64,000 nt of DNA from Dactylellina haptotyla (GCA_031310005.1 CM062387.1:1984001-2048000); one strand, 5' to 3'. Shown: positions 44,347-57,986, counted from the stretch's first letter. Notes: generated by a model not told the origin, from the letters alone. Numbers and translations: made by a program.

Positions 44347-47300
44347 CTATCCTAAATTTCTCATTCTGTGGTCAAAATCTTGGTCAGTTCTAACTCCCTC
44401 AACCGATTGGTGATTTTGACCCCCTATTTGCGCACCGCATTCGTTGCATGTCCCTAGTTGCATGGCTTGTCCACAATGAGCGATTGTAAACTAGGCCAAG
44501 TTAGCACGGGAAGCTCAATTATATAATTGAATTTCAAATTTCTGGAGAGCCATACCTGGTGTCCGTTAGGGCATCTGTACCAATGACCCGTTCCCGAGAA
44601 TTCCTGAGCCATAGTGTCATATATCTCTTTCAATTCTTTGTCAGAAATTGTAGAATAGAAAGTTAAATCTCGCAAGCTTTTCAGAATCTCTTCCACATCT
44701 CCCTTCAGCTTCCTACAGCTGGGAATCAACTCGCAAATATCCAGACACTCTTCCAAGTCACTCTGGATGTCCTCTTTTGCCGCTTCTATTGTAGCAGCTG
44801 TCCTTTCCCTTTGATTTTCTTTGATTTGCTCCGAATCTTGGTCTTTCAAAATAAGGATTCTGAACCTTGCCTTCACCAGGCGTGCCTGAATCTCCAACAA
44901 CTGATTTCGCCGATTTTTGCACACCTTTATCAAAGTGTCGCATTTTGCGGGCATGGGGGGTAAAATGGGAGAAATTCTGTTCTTAAGCTTCTTTGCCATA
45001 TCCTCTGGCGTATTGGAACGTCTGGATATCATATCCATGTCACAGATATATAAGAAAGTTGCACGCAACTCTTGATATGCTCCTTCGATGCCGAAACGAT
45101 ATTGAACTGTGGACGGATTATATTCTTCTGGATCGATGTTGTGATTTCTACATGCAAATGCAGTGAGCTCGTATACTCTGTGGTAAGGTTGCTCCTCGCT
45201 CAAGACGTGTTTATTATATTTCGGAATCCTCTTTCGTATCAGTTGAAGCTCATTGTATCGTAACTTGATGCTAATATAGCCCGCTACTGTTAGAAACACC
45301 CCCGGAAAGTAGTTTAGGCGGGTTATACGTACGCAGCTAGAGTTGTTGGTATAAAAGTGTCCCTGGATGATTCGAGTATCTCTTGTTGAATATCAACACC
45401 GCGTACCAGAGATATCAGGCGGTCGTTCGAAGCAGCAGTGAATTGTTTGATACAGTCTTGCAATTGTGCCTTCTTTACGATTTCGTTGTACCTGAGTGAC
45501 GTAGTAAAGGGTTGCCTACATTTTGGGCATCGGGGTAATTTTGGTTCTGATTTCTCTTGTACATATCTTTTCCGAATCTTCCAATCGACGACTGTGTCGA
45601 GTTCGAAGAAGTCTTTCATACTTACCATTCCATCGAGGGTGCTGACGGTATAGAAGTGATTGCATGGTAGAAATATGATCGGCTCGTCCTTTGAGTCCCG
45701 ATAAGTCTCGAACATTAACATATCCACAACGAACTCGAGAATATCATCAGAGGCGCACTCTCTGCAATATTTAGCCGTTGGACACTTTTCGCCACATATC
45801 GACGGGCATGGATGCCCACAAGTGAGGTTTTTGGTGCATAGCTGATCGCATGGCAGAATATTGCAGGAGACGCCGCACGGCATTAGACACTTTTGGTGTT
45901 CACAACCTAAGATACAGTTCTCTGCGCATGGCGGGCATGGGTCCTTGCATTTGTTCTTGCATCTAGAGTGTGCGCAGCGGACCTCGCAATCTTTTTCGCA
46001 GAAACCGCAGTCCTCTCCGTCATGGCAGACCTTTTCGCAAGAATGAGAACAAGTATTGAATGGCCGTTCGCATCTATGTCCGCATTTCCCATGATCAACG
46101 ACGATAGCTCCCTTGGATGACTTTCTGCAAGTTGTGCAGTTTTTCTGGCATGAATGGCCGCAGTTAAGTAGGGAGTCACAGCGTGCCCAACATTGAAATT
46201 GCGCTGTAGTAATGTCTCGGCCACATTCGACCCTGAGTTTGTGTTTGCAGCCGGGCACCTCTTTCTCAACTTTGACCTTGCAGTAATAATCTTGGAGCTT
46301 CTGATACTGGGAGCAAGGAATTCGAGGGGTTATGTGTCCGCATTTCAAGAGAATATTTTCGATGGGAACCGCGCATGGAGCGCATGGCTGCCCGCATCTT
46401 GCGGTGCAAGAGTGTTCGCAACCAGCCAAAGCTTTCGGACATGGTTCGTAGCAAGGCGCAAGTTGGTGAAGTGCTGTCGAATGGCATTTTGCAACACATG
46501 CGTGTCCACACCCGAGCCGCCATTCACATCTCCGACTGCAACCGCCTTCTGGGGCATGTACTAAAAAGTCTTCCTTTGACATTACTTGAATAGGCTCATC
46601 CTTGTGTCTTTCGCACTCGAGCTCTAGAGCTGGTCCGAGACAATTTTCAAGATTCATAAGATGAATAACATTGGACCACATAGGGACTGACCCTGCGGTT
46701 GCTGCATTTCCCACAATATACATACCCCACTTGGCTCGACTGTTCGAATGTTAGACTGAGAACTGAATCATTTTTGGAGTACTTTTAATTTGGTGGATCT
46801 TACCTTAGCAGTACATTGATGCGATTGCTAGTTTTTAAGAACCCGCATTTGCCCTCTTTGTTACTTCTAACAAGAGAAATAATAACGACCTCCGCCTCTT
46901 CACCCTAGAGCCGAAATGTAAGTTCAGTTTGTCTCCAACTACTATGAAGGAATTTACATACTTGGAAGTTATCTATCGTTGATATTCTCACGGCGGCTGC
47001 GAGAGTAGACTTTCTTATAGTGCTGTTGTGGACTATACTCTGAAGACCAATAGACTCCTCTTGCTCATCTTCAAGCATTGCCTCTGCATCCAAAGCTTCC
47101 TGATCTCGACTTCCTATAACGATATCAAATGTATTTGAAAGCGATCGCTTTAATTTGGACATTTGCCCAAGATACGGCGTTAAAACAGCGATTTGCTTTT
47201 CTTTGAAAACCCCTTGATGGAGGAGATGAGTTACGAGTCCGACGACCATTTCTTGTTCGAACTCATTGTCATATGATGTCGTCAGTCTTATCGCATCACC

Positions 47301-50300
47301 TTTTGAGTCTGGATGTTTGTGATCCATCCAGAATAGACGCTTCTTCATCCCTGGAACGCGAGGGTAGTCTGGAACTTTATCCATCAAGCCGGGATAAGTC
47401 TTCAGCCGTATTAGATCTGCAATACTAGGGTGCATGCGTCGCTGCGTATTGAGGCTGGCAATAGGAAATTTGAGGCCCAAGATTCCATAGGGTTGTCTTG
47501 CTAGTCTCTCAAAAAGGGAAACATCGAGGGCATACAACTGGCCTTTCTTGCTCTCTACAGATAGATCGAAGTTTGCAATATGTGGTCGAAGCTGTTCGTG
47601 GTCGCCAATAAGGATCATATGTTCAATAGAGGGAATGAGGGTAGTGATAGTGTGAGCCTCCAGTATTTCTGTAGGTAATTAAAGATATTAGCACCTATGA
47701 TGGGATCAATTCAAGATAGTATACTTGGCATACCTCCTGCTTCTTCGCAGAACAACACCTTTGCATTTATACGCTCGAGTAAATCTGCGTGGAGAGCTAA
47801 ACTCGTTGTTGTGACGCCGATTATATCTGCACGTTGAAGAGCCCGTTTATCCCACTCCTTCCTCACTATCGATAACTTTTCGCTCACTTCATGATGCCTC
47901 TCAGTTACATCAGCCAACCCCGCAGTAGCATTTTCTACCATCTCTGTCTTCCAGAACCTTAGAAGAGCGAATCGTTCCGCTGGGTTGAAGGTCCAAGGGT
48001 CTATACCTTGGGATCCAGCAGCCAGCAGCCAGGTGATAGGCCTTCCATCTGAGCCTGGGCGTGCGTGTTTCCTCCATGCAGTGAATGGCTTTTCTTTTCC
48101 GTTGCCACGCATCACTATGAATCCTTCCTCATCTTCAACTTCCTGAAAAAGACGAGTATGGAAAATTGGATGATGATCCTCTAGATGAGACTGAAACGTA
48201 GCTTCTGATTCTGAGTTTGAAAGTATCCTACAATAATCGCCGGCTTCTGTATTTAGTTCTCTCATCTCTTCTCTCAGCTGCCACATAGCCTTCTTTTCTA
48301 GCGGCGTATTATGAGAGTCACGACTAAGATTCCTAAGTAGGCAAGATTCTAGTCTCTCAGATTTAGATCTCGACCCCAGCCGGATGATGTTCTTGACATC
48401 GATATCTAAAAGATGTTCGAGAAATTGGTCCAGAGCGTGGTTTGTATAGCAGCTTGGTGCATTCAGTTAGTTGAAATGCCGCGTGGCGGACAATTGAATA
48501 TTTAATAGAAAACTTACACACAGATGATAGGCCCTATAGGCGCCCTAGATTTATTTGAAAGCAAAATCTTAATTAACTTTGTTCCCACAAAGCTTTTTCC
48601 GGTTCCAGGTGGACCTTGGATCAGCCCGACCTCGCGGGAAAGGGCTTTTACTAGCGATCTTGCTTGCCCGTCGTCAAGAGTGGTATTCTTCATCAATCTG
48701 TCGAGATCAAAATATCCGGACTTGGGCAATAAGTGTAACGGTGTCTCTACTTCTTCGGTGAAGATGGAGTTCAATTCAAAATAGAACCCTGTTTTAGAAG
48801 CATATGGTGGCGGTCGTACGGCTACCTTTGTCCTGCCTTCGACATCTTGCTGAAAATCTACTGATGGATCGGGGGCAAGCCAATCAATGAAAGGGATCGC
48901 CTGCGTTTTATTGATACGTTTCTGTAAGCCTTGGAGAATTGGGCGAAAGGAGGCTAATAGAGTTCGTGGGAACTCTATAAGATCAATCTGAGAATTGTAG
49001 ACAGAAGATGCGAGTCGATAAAGCCACTCAACATCTTTCTCTCGAACAGCGTCCGCAAAGCTCAAGATAATTCCAGCTCGATGAGGATCTTCGGACAGGG
49101 TTAGGATCGGTTTGTTTGCGTCTGGTACGCGGTCGTCTTTGTTTCGTTCTCCCTTAATATCATTTCGAGTTACAAACCGATCGGAGACGGTGAAGAACGT
49201 GGCTTCATTTTCTTCATTCAATATGCAGACGAGAGTACTGAAATCTAAGATTTTCTCATTTGCCCACCACTCTCTTCGATCTCGTGCCGTTGTATTGGGG
49301 ATAGGCTGATCAAATGTAATACCTATTTTCAGTCCGTGGGTACTACTAAAGCTGATATCCTCAACTTTAACATTTTGATGTATCAGAACAGCAACTCCAG
49401 CACTCGAAAACCGCTTAACACCGTCATTTTTTTTGCGCTTTGATCTCTGGAGATTATCAAGGTTTGCGCGGTTCTCGATAATTTGACGCAGAGATTCGCG
49501 GAGGCAACCGATATTGTCTTCTCGTAAGAGGCGAAATTGAGAATCAAGTAATCGTTTGCTTCTATCAGCGTAGAGAGCATCGCCTCCCATCTTTGGTAAG
49601 TACTCTGCTTCAACACTCCTGATCTCTTCAGCGGTTGGTAAAACTCTAATATCTGCAATGGAGGCGTGGTCATTATCGTGTCTAGGCCCGAGATCCGAAC
49701 GAGTTCCTGGCAGCCTGATAGTTGCCTGAACGGCAGGATGGAGTTCAGTCTGAGCGAATCCTCTGATCTGGCCGTTCCCGCGAGCTTTCTCGGGAATTAA
49801 AGATGGGATTTTCTCCCCCAGTTTAAGTTGCTCGTTAATTACTTTGAAGTTCTGATGAAGATATCGCATTTCCGGATTGACCAGTAAGTTTTGCTCTTTA
49901 GCTTGTGCCAACGCATCTCGAGATATTTGCTTTATGCCATCATGTACAATGGAGTTCGAATTAATCTGAATAGTACTTCTAAGGGCCGATATTACCATGG
50001 GAAACACCTCAGAGTAGAGCTCCGGGTCTAGCCCCATGAGAGTTCTGGAACGTGATAGTAGTCGCTCGAAAAACCGCGCTCCACGGGTTCCCTGAGTGCC
50101 ATATACGACATTGTAGATTGTTCCTGCGTATTGTTCGGTAACAATGGAACCCGTGAACTCTGTATTGGTAATTATGCGAAGGAAAGGTATCGCGTGCGTA
50201 GTAAAGTTAATGGTAGGGAGTGAGCCATCGTATGCGAAATCGGTTTCCAACAATTGTCGAATGTGTTCAAGATTTTGGGCTTCGGCAAGCTCTTTGATAA

Positions 50301-50670
50301 CTTGCTGGACGTTCTCCGCTTCTTTCTCTTGAACTAATCTAAGAGCTCCCTCAATAAATGTCTTCATCTGGATCGCCGAATATTGGCCCCGGATTCTGCA
50401 TATCTTCCTCCAGCTTTGGAGTGGAGTAAGGGGGGCGACAGGGGTCGGATCCAGGTTATTTCTTCGCGGTGTTGATGCTGGCTGAAGACCTTGTTGAGCA
50501 TCTTTAGTATGAACAGGATGCCCGAGCTTGCATTTCTGTTCCCACCTGCATTTGCCATGCCGTAGAAAATCCTTACATGCTTGGACTGTGGTTTCGTCAT
50601 GAGAAAATCGGCACACAGCACGTTTGCACTTGCCTTCTCGCCACTGAAAGCATATGGTTGCTGATGACAT
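44347..50670 (-). CDS. NFX1-type zinc finger / superfamily 1 helicase (ZNFX1-like), 1981 aa
   Basis: Seven exons, 50670-48518, 48452-47734, 47668-46962, 46904-46804, 46739-45333, 45270-44556 and 44490-44347, join in phase. Domains in order: two CCCH fingers in the first 60 residues (C-x7-C-x4/5-C-x3-H), a long helical region, and an SF1 helicase with Walker A GPPGTGKS at about 686, motif CEEAGE, motif LIGDHEQLRP and late motifs QGEEAEVVIISLVRSN and SRAKWGMYIVGN. An array of NFX1-type Cys/His repeats follows (CGHSC, CGHRC, CGHPC and others). The C-terminal RZ finger (GHWYRCPNGHQF ... CGQAM ... CNECG) appears only when the last intron is removed. Relatives in animals and in fission yeast act with small-RNA and heterochromatin pathways, and human ZNFX1 senses RNA. 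An RNA-binding or silencing role is likely but inferred. Confidence 0.92.
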
Positions 50671-53656
50671 ACTGTGCCGATTTCTAGTTGTCTTACTCGC
50701 AGAAACGAAGTGATTGGTGTAACTAGCAGACTAGCTACTCAAAGCGGATGGAAATATTTGATGAAGTGTGATATATTTTGCTGAAACCCCACGCTAGGGG
50801 CCGTATTTTTGATATATTTAGTTGATTCTTGCTGCTAAAGAGCAATTCATAAAAGCCAAAAATAATTAAAAGACTCAGATCGAGTAGTCTACTTCTTGAT
50901 CGAAGGCTGCTTTAGTACGGATATGAGATGAAGGGTAGAATGTCGATAGTTCTTTGTAAACAAAAAGGTTCCAGTGGGAAGGTTATCTGGAAAGAAATTC
51001 CACAGGATACTATGTGGTTCCTCAATTGCATCACCTTTGTCAATACTGAAGTGCGAATGTATCCCGCTCAGCATACATTTCTTGCCTGAAAATCGATGCC
51101 AAGACCTGTGACTTCTGTATACACTATCAATATGTTCCAACACAGACAATTGCTAGTGAGCTGTCCGATTGGTCAATACTCATCCCGTGTCTGGAAGTGG
51201 TTCCAGGTATTCCTCATGGCACAAACACAGGCATAGTGGTAGTTCTAGACCCATTACAAAGGCGGCTAGTGTCGAGAATATCTGAACAAAGTAGCTGCAC
51301 TACTTTATCACTAGTACTATAGTACAACTACCGCAGCCATTTTGCTGTTTTCTAAATCGCAAATCGCCAACTGCAGATGTGTATGTAGGCGCAAAATTGG
51401 TTTTTCTTGAATGTAAAAACAATATTAATTGCCTTGGTTCCCAAGCACCCCACTTTCTAGACTATATTTTCTAGCCACAAGATATCAGCTTACTAGTCGG
51501 GTTCGTTTGTCACCCAGCGAATTGGATCCTATTTTCCTCAGAAGAAATGAAATATCCCCTTCGGAATATTCGATTCCAGCCATACTCGGTTCTCGCGGAG
51601 GTACCTGATTGAACGTTTCTGAAAACGCAAACGCGACTTTGCAAATTTGAATCACCACGAGCTCTTGAGGTTAGGCAAAGCCCTGGTCAACGCAAGAAAA
51701 TTTATAGCCTCACTCTGTGATACTGAGTCCAGCTTAAATACCTCCTTCCTCAAGAATCAAAGCTAGGCCGCGGGATAAAAATCAAAAAATTTTTTGGCTA
51801 TCGGACTGGGGTGGAGAAATATTGATATGACTTCGTTGGTTCGGCCTTGCTATCGTATAAAGATTTGGTGGTCCTATTTTCAACCTTAGGCGTGGAACCA
51901 TCCAATCGGAAGGTCCATCAGGTTCCCTGTAGTTTTGGCTTCCTCCGTGCCGCGAGCAAGCAGGATAAAGCTGCGAAACAAGCCAGCGGCAAACAGACAA
52001 TCCCAGTCCAAGGATTAAGGCATGGTAGCAACATAGCCTCTACCACCACCACTCCCCAGCAGCTAAGGATTTTATGCATCGGTGGCCTACTAGTTTGAGA
52101 GCCGAACCGGTCTATCACATTTCTAATTCTCAAAATATATAATTTCGCTTTCATGTGAACACCGAGACGGGTATCCAGTGTTGAAGGTCCTATTTTAGCT
52201 TAATGGGCTTTCTCAGGCCGTGGTCATGAAGGCCCACTAGCTTTTTCTGGAGATATACTTTGTGGGGGCTTGTAGAATTCTGATATGAGTGTCTCACTAG
52301 TTATCTCGTGATCTCTTCGCTGGAACCTGTCTAGCAAATATTGGGGGTGGAAAGACGCCGAATGAGAAAGCCAGCGATAATCTGAAGCCGGAATTCCGAG
52401 TATATAATGATACAAGGGTGAAATTTAAGGACGTCTGAGGCTTCAGAACTGACTGGTGAATAGCAGCCGTTACTGGGTCCTGTAGAACCATCCTGGCTAC
52501 AGATGAGATGCGCCCTGACGCTGACGATATTGCCTCCGATATCCTTGCGGCACTGCCCGTTAAGATTTTTCCAAGCAAGCCACAGGTTTCGAGCAAGGAA
52601 GACATACATCTAGGCAGATGGTATTACCGCCCTGGGGGTCTGCTGAGCACTATACGAAATCTACAAGGTCAAGGGAAGGATGGGCTAGATGGTAGTTAAG
52701 CTGTAGGCCAATAAACGAGAGGTAATAGTCGCTACCGCCGAAGAATTATAGTCGCGTAGAGGCTTAAAATTGAATTCTAGGCAGCATCGCACGCCAGCAG
52801 TTTATGAAGATACGCAGCCCCCGAATGACTGACAAGACAGTTCTAAGTTAAGTTTCCAGCAGCCGCTTATTATGCGAATGCCTGCATTGATTGTGTTGTG
52901 TTGGAAAGTATTAAGCTTACCTATTCAGGGAATTTATTTCTCAAAACGGAAATGCTCGGTAAGAGAACAATGTGGCCCAGCGTCTGGTGGAACAGTCAGA
53001 GCCTCGCCAACCACGAATCCATCCCAAGAATCCTTCACCACAGAAAAATCAGATGGCATACTTCTGCGAGCCTATTACGTGGTTACCGGATCCGCACCTT
53101 CGTGTTTTGGTTGGTATTGAGCTGTTGACCCCCAACCTTGCAAGGTAGAATTTGAATATGTTTGTTTCTATCTTGCTCAACCTTCGATTCTGTTTTTGGT
53201 GGGTAATCGGGAGGCCGCAGACCTTACTAAATTAGGGAGACCCCTGCAACTTCTAAAGTTGCCTGAAAATTGGATTTTGGGGGTGGTAGCTCGATCCCCA
53301 GGCGAGCATCTCCTCGCTGTTGTGGCAGACCACAGATAAAACTCGGTCCGCCCCTCTCGATATCGCGGGATATTGGACTTCAATCATCTCCTCCTTCGCT
53401 GGGGGGAGCCTTATCTTTGTCTTGGTTCATCTATTATTGCCTTCTAGGCCATTTGATACCTTATTGAGTATTTCACTTACCTTATTGTTCCCGAACGGGA
53501 TCGCTCGGTCCACTCTGCGAGGCTTTCAATAAGCCATCGCTCTTTCATCGAGAGGCTCAGGTAACACACCAGGTGACTGTCTACAGTCGTGGTGTCTGAG
53601 TTTCGGTCCCTATCCTTTACCTTTATCCTTTCTCTCCAAGTTTATCCAAAATTCAG
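50671..53656. other. 3-kb gene-poor region upstream of the ZNFX1-like gene and the first C2H2 gene
   Basis: Holds the ZNFX1-like promoter at its left end and the unlocated 5' exon of the C2H2 gene at its right end. Frames on both strands between 51780 and 53120 are short and unsupported. I looked for transposon-type coding or terminal repeats and saw none I could defend. Confidence 0.4.
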
Positions 53657-55020
53657 CCATACAGTGACGAGACTTCACCACCTCTCGATCACGAAAACTT
53701 CGCAGGGTACGAGTCGTTTCTCGATCCCGAAGCCCAAGAAGTATTAAATTGGATCAGTAATTCCCCGTTAGATTCGGTTGAAGAGGTCACTCTGAATCTT
53801 CGAGAGAATTACGACATTGAACCGCCAGTTCACTCTGGTTGTTCTAGTCACAGTAGCTCATCCCATGATGCTGCTGGAGATCCTTCTGGAGCTGTAGAGC
53901 TCTTAGGTGGCGTAGCCGACTTTCCCGCCGATTTTCGCTGTAGGTCTTCCTTTCAGCCAAATAAATCGATAATTCGGCCGTTCAAGTTTCGTATCTAATA
54001 AATATATGGACTTTTAACTATGTATAGACTCGCCAAATTCTTTTATAACTAACCTTGAAAACGAAACAAACTTTGTGTCTCACGATCTGCCTAGCTCTCA
54101 GGGCACGGTGATACCGGCAGATTATCACGCAGATGATCTACTCCCCGTTACCAGCGTTTCTTTAGCGTCCCTCAGTAAGTTTTCTTCCTTTGAATTTCAT
54201 TGGCTTTATTCCTAGCGACTGACCAGTCAAACCCGATACAGATATCTATATACCCGATTTTGGCCGTGACTCGCTTGAGAATTATGTGCCCGAATTCTTT
54301 GCCAACCAAGGTTTACATGATCCGAGCGGGTTTTCCAACGAGCGATGTCCTTCAGAAACGTCAACAAGCGCCAGCTCCTTCCCCGCGGAGTCTGTAGGCT
54401 CATTGGCACATTCAGACGACGTCCTTGCGTCACCCCGGCTCTCGGCCTTTTCGCCACCAGTGAAATTTTCGGATAGTTTTGGCCTAGAAGACGCACCAGG
54501 GTCACCTGTATCTTTAGAGCCTTCCCCTTCGCCTTCCGATGTCTCCCAGGCAGTCGAGACGAGTCCACGTACACCAAAGGATGTGAATCGCTTTGCTCGC
54601 GAGCAGAAAGAGGATGACTATAAAGGTGTTCGTTGGAGACGAGCTTCTCGTAGCTCCCCGAAAAGGAAGCGCGAGAATTCGGAAGAGTCAGAAGAATCTG
54701 CGCCCGCGAGAAGACCGAAAACCGAAATCAAGCGGCCTCGGGAAGCCAAGTACATTTGCCCTTATGATGACTGCGATGAGAAATTCACGCAGGAAAGAAA
54801 ATTCCAAGTTCATTTCCGAACTCATGGTAAACCGCTATTCAGGTGTGAACCATGTGGGAAGGCTTTGTCTAGGCATGATAACTACCAGACACATCTTAAA
54901 TCCTCGTTACATAAAAAAAAGATGGCTGCCTATGAGGCGAAAGCTTCAACGTCTTCTACAGTAACGACTCCGGATTTCTCTGGTGAAAGTCCTTCTCCAA
55001 GCCCACCTAACTCTCCCTAG
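53657..55020 (+). CDS. Two-finger C2H2 zinc finger protein (5' end not located)
   Basis: Exons 53657-53939, 54028-54174 and 54242-55020 join in phase to at least 402 aa. The first two exons lack any ATG in frame, so a short upstream exon must supply the start. The exon opens after an ATTCAG acceptor. The N-terminal half is acidic and Ser/Pro-rich, like an activation domain, followed by basic nuclear-localisation-type clusters (SPKRKRE, RRPKTEIKR). Two C2H2 fingers follow: CPYDDC-x12-H-x3-H and CEPCG-x11-H-x5-H. The C-terminus is Ser/Pro/Thr-rich. It is probably a DNA-binding transcription factor. The finger pair resembles that of the gene ending at 57986, suggesting an old tandem duplication. 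Confidence 0.72.
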
Positions 55021-56930
55021 CCTAGCTATCTGGCATCGGAAGTAAGCTTTCAGTCCGAAAATTATTGTAAGTACCGCAGAGCTGTTCATGCTGTGATGAT
55101 TTGTACTGAAAGCTGACTCTTGCCTCGATGTTCCTGCTAGTTCTACCAAATCGGACAACTCTATGTACCTTTTTACCAATTGTTCTTGTTATTTTAATAT
55201 TTCGGTACTCTTGAAGTGTAAAACTGCAAACTCAAGACTCTGGATATACCATACAGCGTCTGGTCATCTGGCAAGAAAATTTTCATAGGCGCAGACCTCA
55301 GCCGATTGGAAGTTGCTATCGCAACTCTTGTCGTCGTTCATCCTTCTCCATTAGCTTCTTTTATTCTAACCTCGGCTATCATTTTCTCGAAAGCATTTCA
55401 ATCTATCTTATCGTCTGCCCTAGCATTCCTAAAAAAAGTCTCTAGCATGTGTCCAACCAAACGCCACAATTACAGCGGGGTTCGGTGTCATTTGTTTCAA
55501 TTTGTTCTCGCTCTTCGGATAGTGTCCGGCGGGGATGCTTATTTGACTTCGAGAACTTTTGTGCGATGGCGACTGGCTCCGCTGAAGTTGTGATGAGGTG
55601 GTCGGCTGCAAGTTAGAGGCCTGGGGTACGAGGGTAAGTGTAGATTTTTATCGTCGTTTCGTTTAGATCTGGCTTTGGTAATTCTAGAAGTGGATAGTTT
55701 GAATCCGTCAAGTCGTTACGATTGCTGCACCGGATATCCCAATAAGCTAATGGATATTTTCATGGTTCTAATTGTTTAAGCTAGTTATCTTTATAATGAA
55801 GCTCTTGATCGTTTGCATATTTCTATTTAGTATCGTAGGGGGTTCTGCTTCCAGTACTCCAAAATTAGGCCAGCGACGTCCCTCCATCACAAGATTTTGA
55901 GAAACCCATAGTTACAATCGGCTCGGCTATCGAATAGATCAAAAGCCTCAGGTCCCGCTGCTGAGTCACTGCCTCGAATCCAGGAGCTCTACTCTGTACA
56001 AAGGCTGCATATGCCGCTATGCGGCACCCGTTGACCAGGGTGCCTACAGCAAGGATAACTCCAACCAACGACTGTTGTATGTATCAACATGCAAGCTCGA
56101 GGCTAGCCTTTTTCCACTGTAGAATGTGCCCGATTAAGTAATATTTATACAGTGAACCTGTTTGGAGCTCGGGCAAGCCCCGTTTGCCTGTTGTATGCCC
56201 CCTGATTACTTTCTTGGCTAGTAGCTGTGTTGGATCTTTTTGATCTGCCCACAAAATGTCAACACGATGCATATCTGTACCACAGCTAGCTGCGAGGGCG
56301 ACTTCCGCCTCCCATGTGAATATCGGCAGCCTCAACTATTCGAGCTCTACGCAAGAAGCAGGGTATATCGTGGTGGAGATTTGCAGCCCTTCACGTAGAA
56401 GCAAGTTGGAAAATATCCCGTTCGACAACCTCGCTTGTTTTGCGCGAGAGGCTCGAACGGGCCTGAATGTGGTGCCCTTGTGGCCCCACAACAACAACAA
56501 ACACAACAGAGGGCGGCCATCTTGAGCAGCGGCGCCGCTGGTGAGAACTCAAGTAACACAACATAGTTATAAGTATGAATGGCCGTGTATCTTCCAGGAG
56601 GCTTTTCTTCTGGGAATGTAGTTCTCTCCTGTTGGAGGTTTGCGTAAATTTCCTTCTTAATTTCGGAAACTCGACACTTAACCACTCGTTTAAATCACCT
56701 GAATTTTTACAGATCCATGGGACTGCGCGGTAGTTAGACTTGTTCCACGAAATATGTGTGTATAACGTGTACTAGTCTAACATGGCCTCAATCCTTGATT
56801 TGCAACATTACTAACAGACTCCTAGCGTCTGACAAAGGTTTCTTTCGAATCGTAAATATCCTATCCGAGCACTGGGGAATCCAACTAGTCACGAGACTGG
56901 GTTGGTTTTTTCCCGGACTTGTTCAATATC
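55021..56930. other. Intergenic region between the two C2H2 genes
   Basis: No gene supported over 1.9 kb. Short frames at 56084-56685 overlap on both strands. The 5' exon(s) of the second C2H2 gene must lie at the right end. Confidence 0.4.
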
Positions 56931-57019
56931 GTCAAAATTTCAGCCCGTATATGTCCAAGATTCGTTCTTCAATTATCAAGCAGTGTTTGCGGCAGCCAAA
57001 GTGAATTTCGGTCCCAATT

Positions 57020-57986
57020 CCCGTGGCTATCACCTTTCAAGTTGAAAGAATTTGAGATAGAAACTCCACCATTCTTATATGTTAACCCTTCAGGTAGCCA
57101 AACAAATATCTTTTCAGAGGAGCATTCGTTTTCTTCTCGGCCTTGAGGGTCTAACATGTCTTTCATGATACTAGATGTTCTTTTAAAGTTCGCTCCATTA
57201 CCAGGGTTTGACCTCAGGGAACCCAAGACTTCTTATATCCTTCCTGAAAACAACACTACAAATGCACCCAAAAAGCACGAGAATGCCAAAACCAAGTTCA
57301 AACCTCAGCCACACGACACGGTTCTAGAGTTCAAGGCCGACGGACCTGTTACTATCAAAGCTATCCCTCTAAAACGACTATCCCGCGATACGAAATCAAT
57401 CCGACCGAAAAGATTGCGGCTACTGAAGCCCAAACCTATCGCAATTGAGGTTTCAGAAAGAAGCCCTGAAATTAAGCAAGAGGCGGTAGATGACCTCTTC
57501 GCAACCCAGGAAACGCTGACCCAAGAGGCTATCGAATTCGATGAGAAGGAGACCTCAGAAAGAAGCCCCGAGATCAAGCAGGAGGTACTAGAAAACCGCT
57601 TCGCCACACAGGAAACGCCAACCCAGGAAACGCCAACCCGGGAAACGCTGACTCAAGAGGTTATCGAAGTTGATGAGAATCAGGCTTCAGAGCCCTCTAT
57701 GGTAGCCGCTACCTCAAATGTTGGAATATCTGTTCCGGATAGTCCTAAAAATCAATCCATCGCAAACCGTCTCCATCGCAAAAGAGAAATTTGGCCTTGC
57801 GAAAGTAAGGATTGTAAGGAGAGATTTTCCAATAACAGGAAATACGAGAGACACCTGAGTAAGAGGCATCGCGTCAAGTCAACAGAATGCCCAATATGTG
57901 GCAAAACGCTCGGCCGCAAGGACTATCTGAGGGACCATGTCCGCAGCCAGCGACACCAAAAAGCCCTGAAGAGGAGTGGCAACTGA
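57020..57986 (+). CDS. Second two-finger C2H2 zinc finger protein with internal repeats (5' end uncertain)
   Basis: The last exon is 57175-57986. An upstream frame (at least 57020-57093, encoding FKLKEFEIETPPFLYVNPS) joins it in phase through an intron with GTAGCC donor, CTAAC branch site and ATACTAG acceptor. Alternatively the gene starts at the ATG at 57156, which lies inside that intron. No ATG is in frame in the upstream exon, so an earlier exon is missing from my model. The middle holds a tandem duplication beginning SERSPEIKQE (about 34 and 44 residues). The C-terminus has two C2H2 fingers, CESKDC-x12-H-x4-H and CPICG-x11-H-x5-H, with basic ends, related to the gene ending at 55020. Probably a nuclear DNA-binding protein. 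Confidence 0.65.
57606..57655 (+). repeat. 15-bp coding minisatellite, about three units
   Basis: Units close to ACCCAGGAAACGCCA, encoding QETPT, QETPT, RETLT, within the second copy of the SERSPEIKQE duplication. The first copy has a single unit, so the expansion followed the larger duplication and likely varies between strains. Confidence 0.75.

Noticed and set aside
51780-53120. Possible remnant of a mobile element
   Set aside because: Short frames only; I could see no terminal repeats, target duplication or transposase or polymerase motif.
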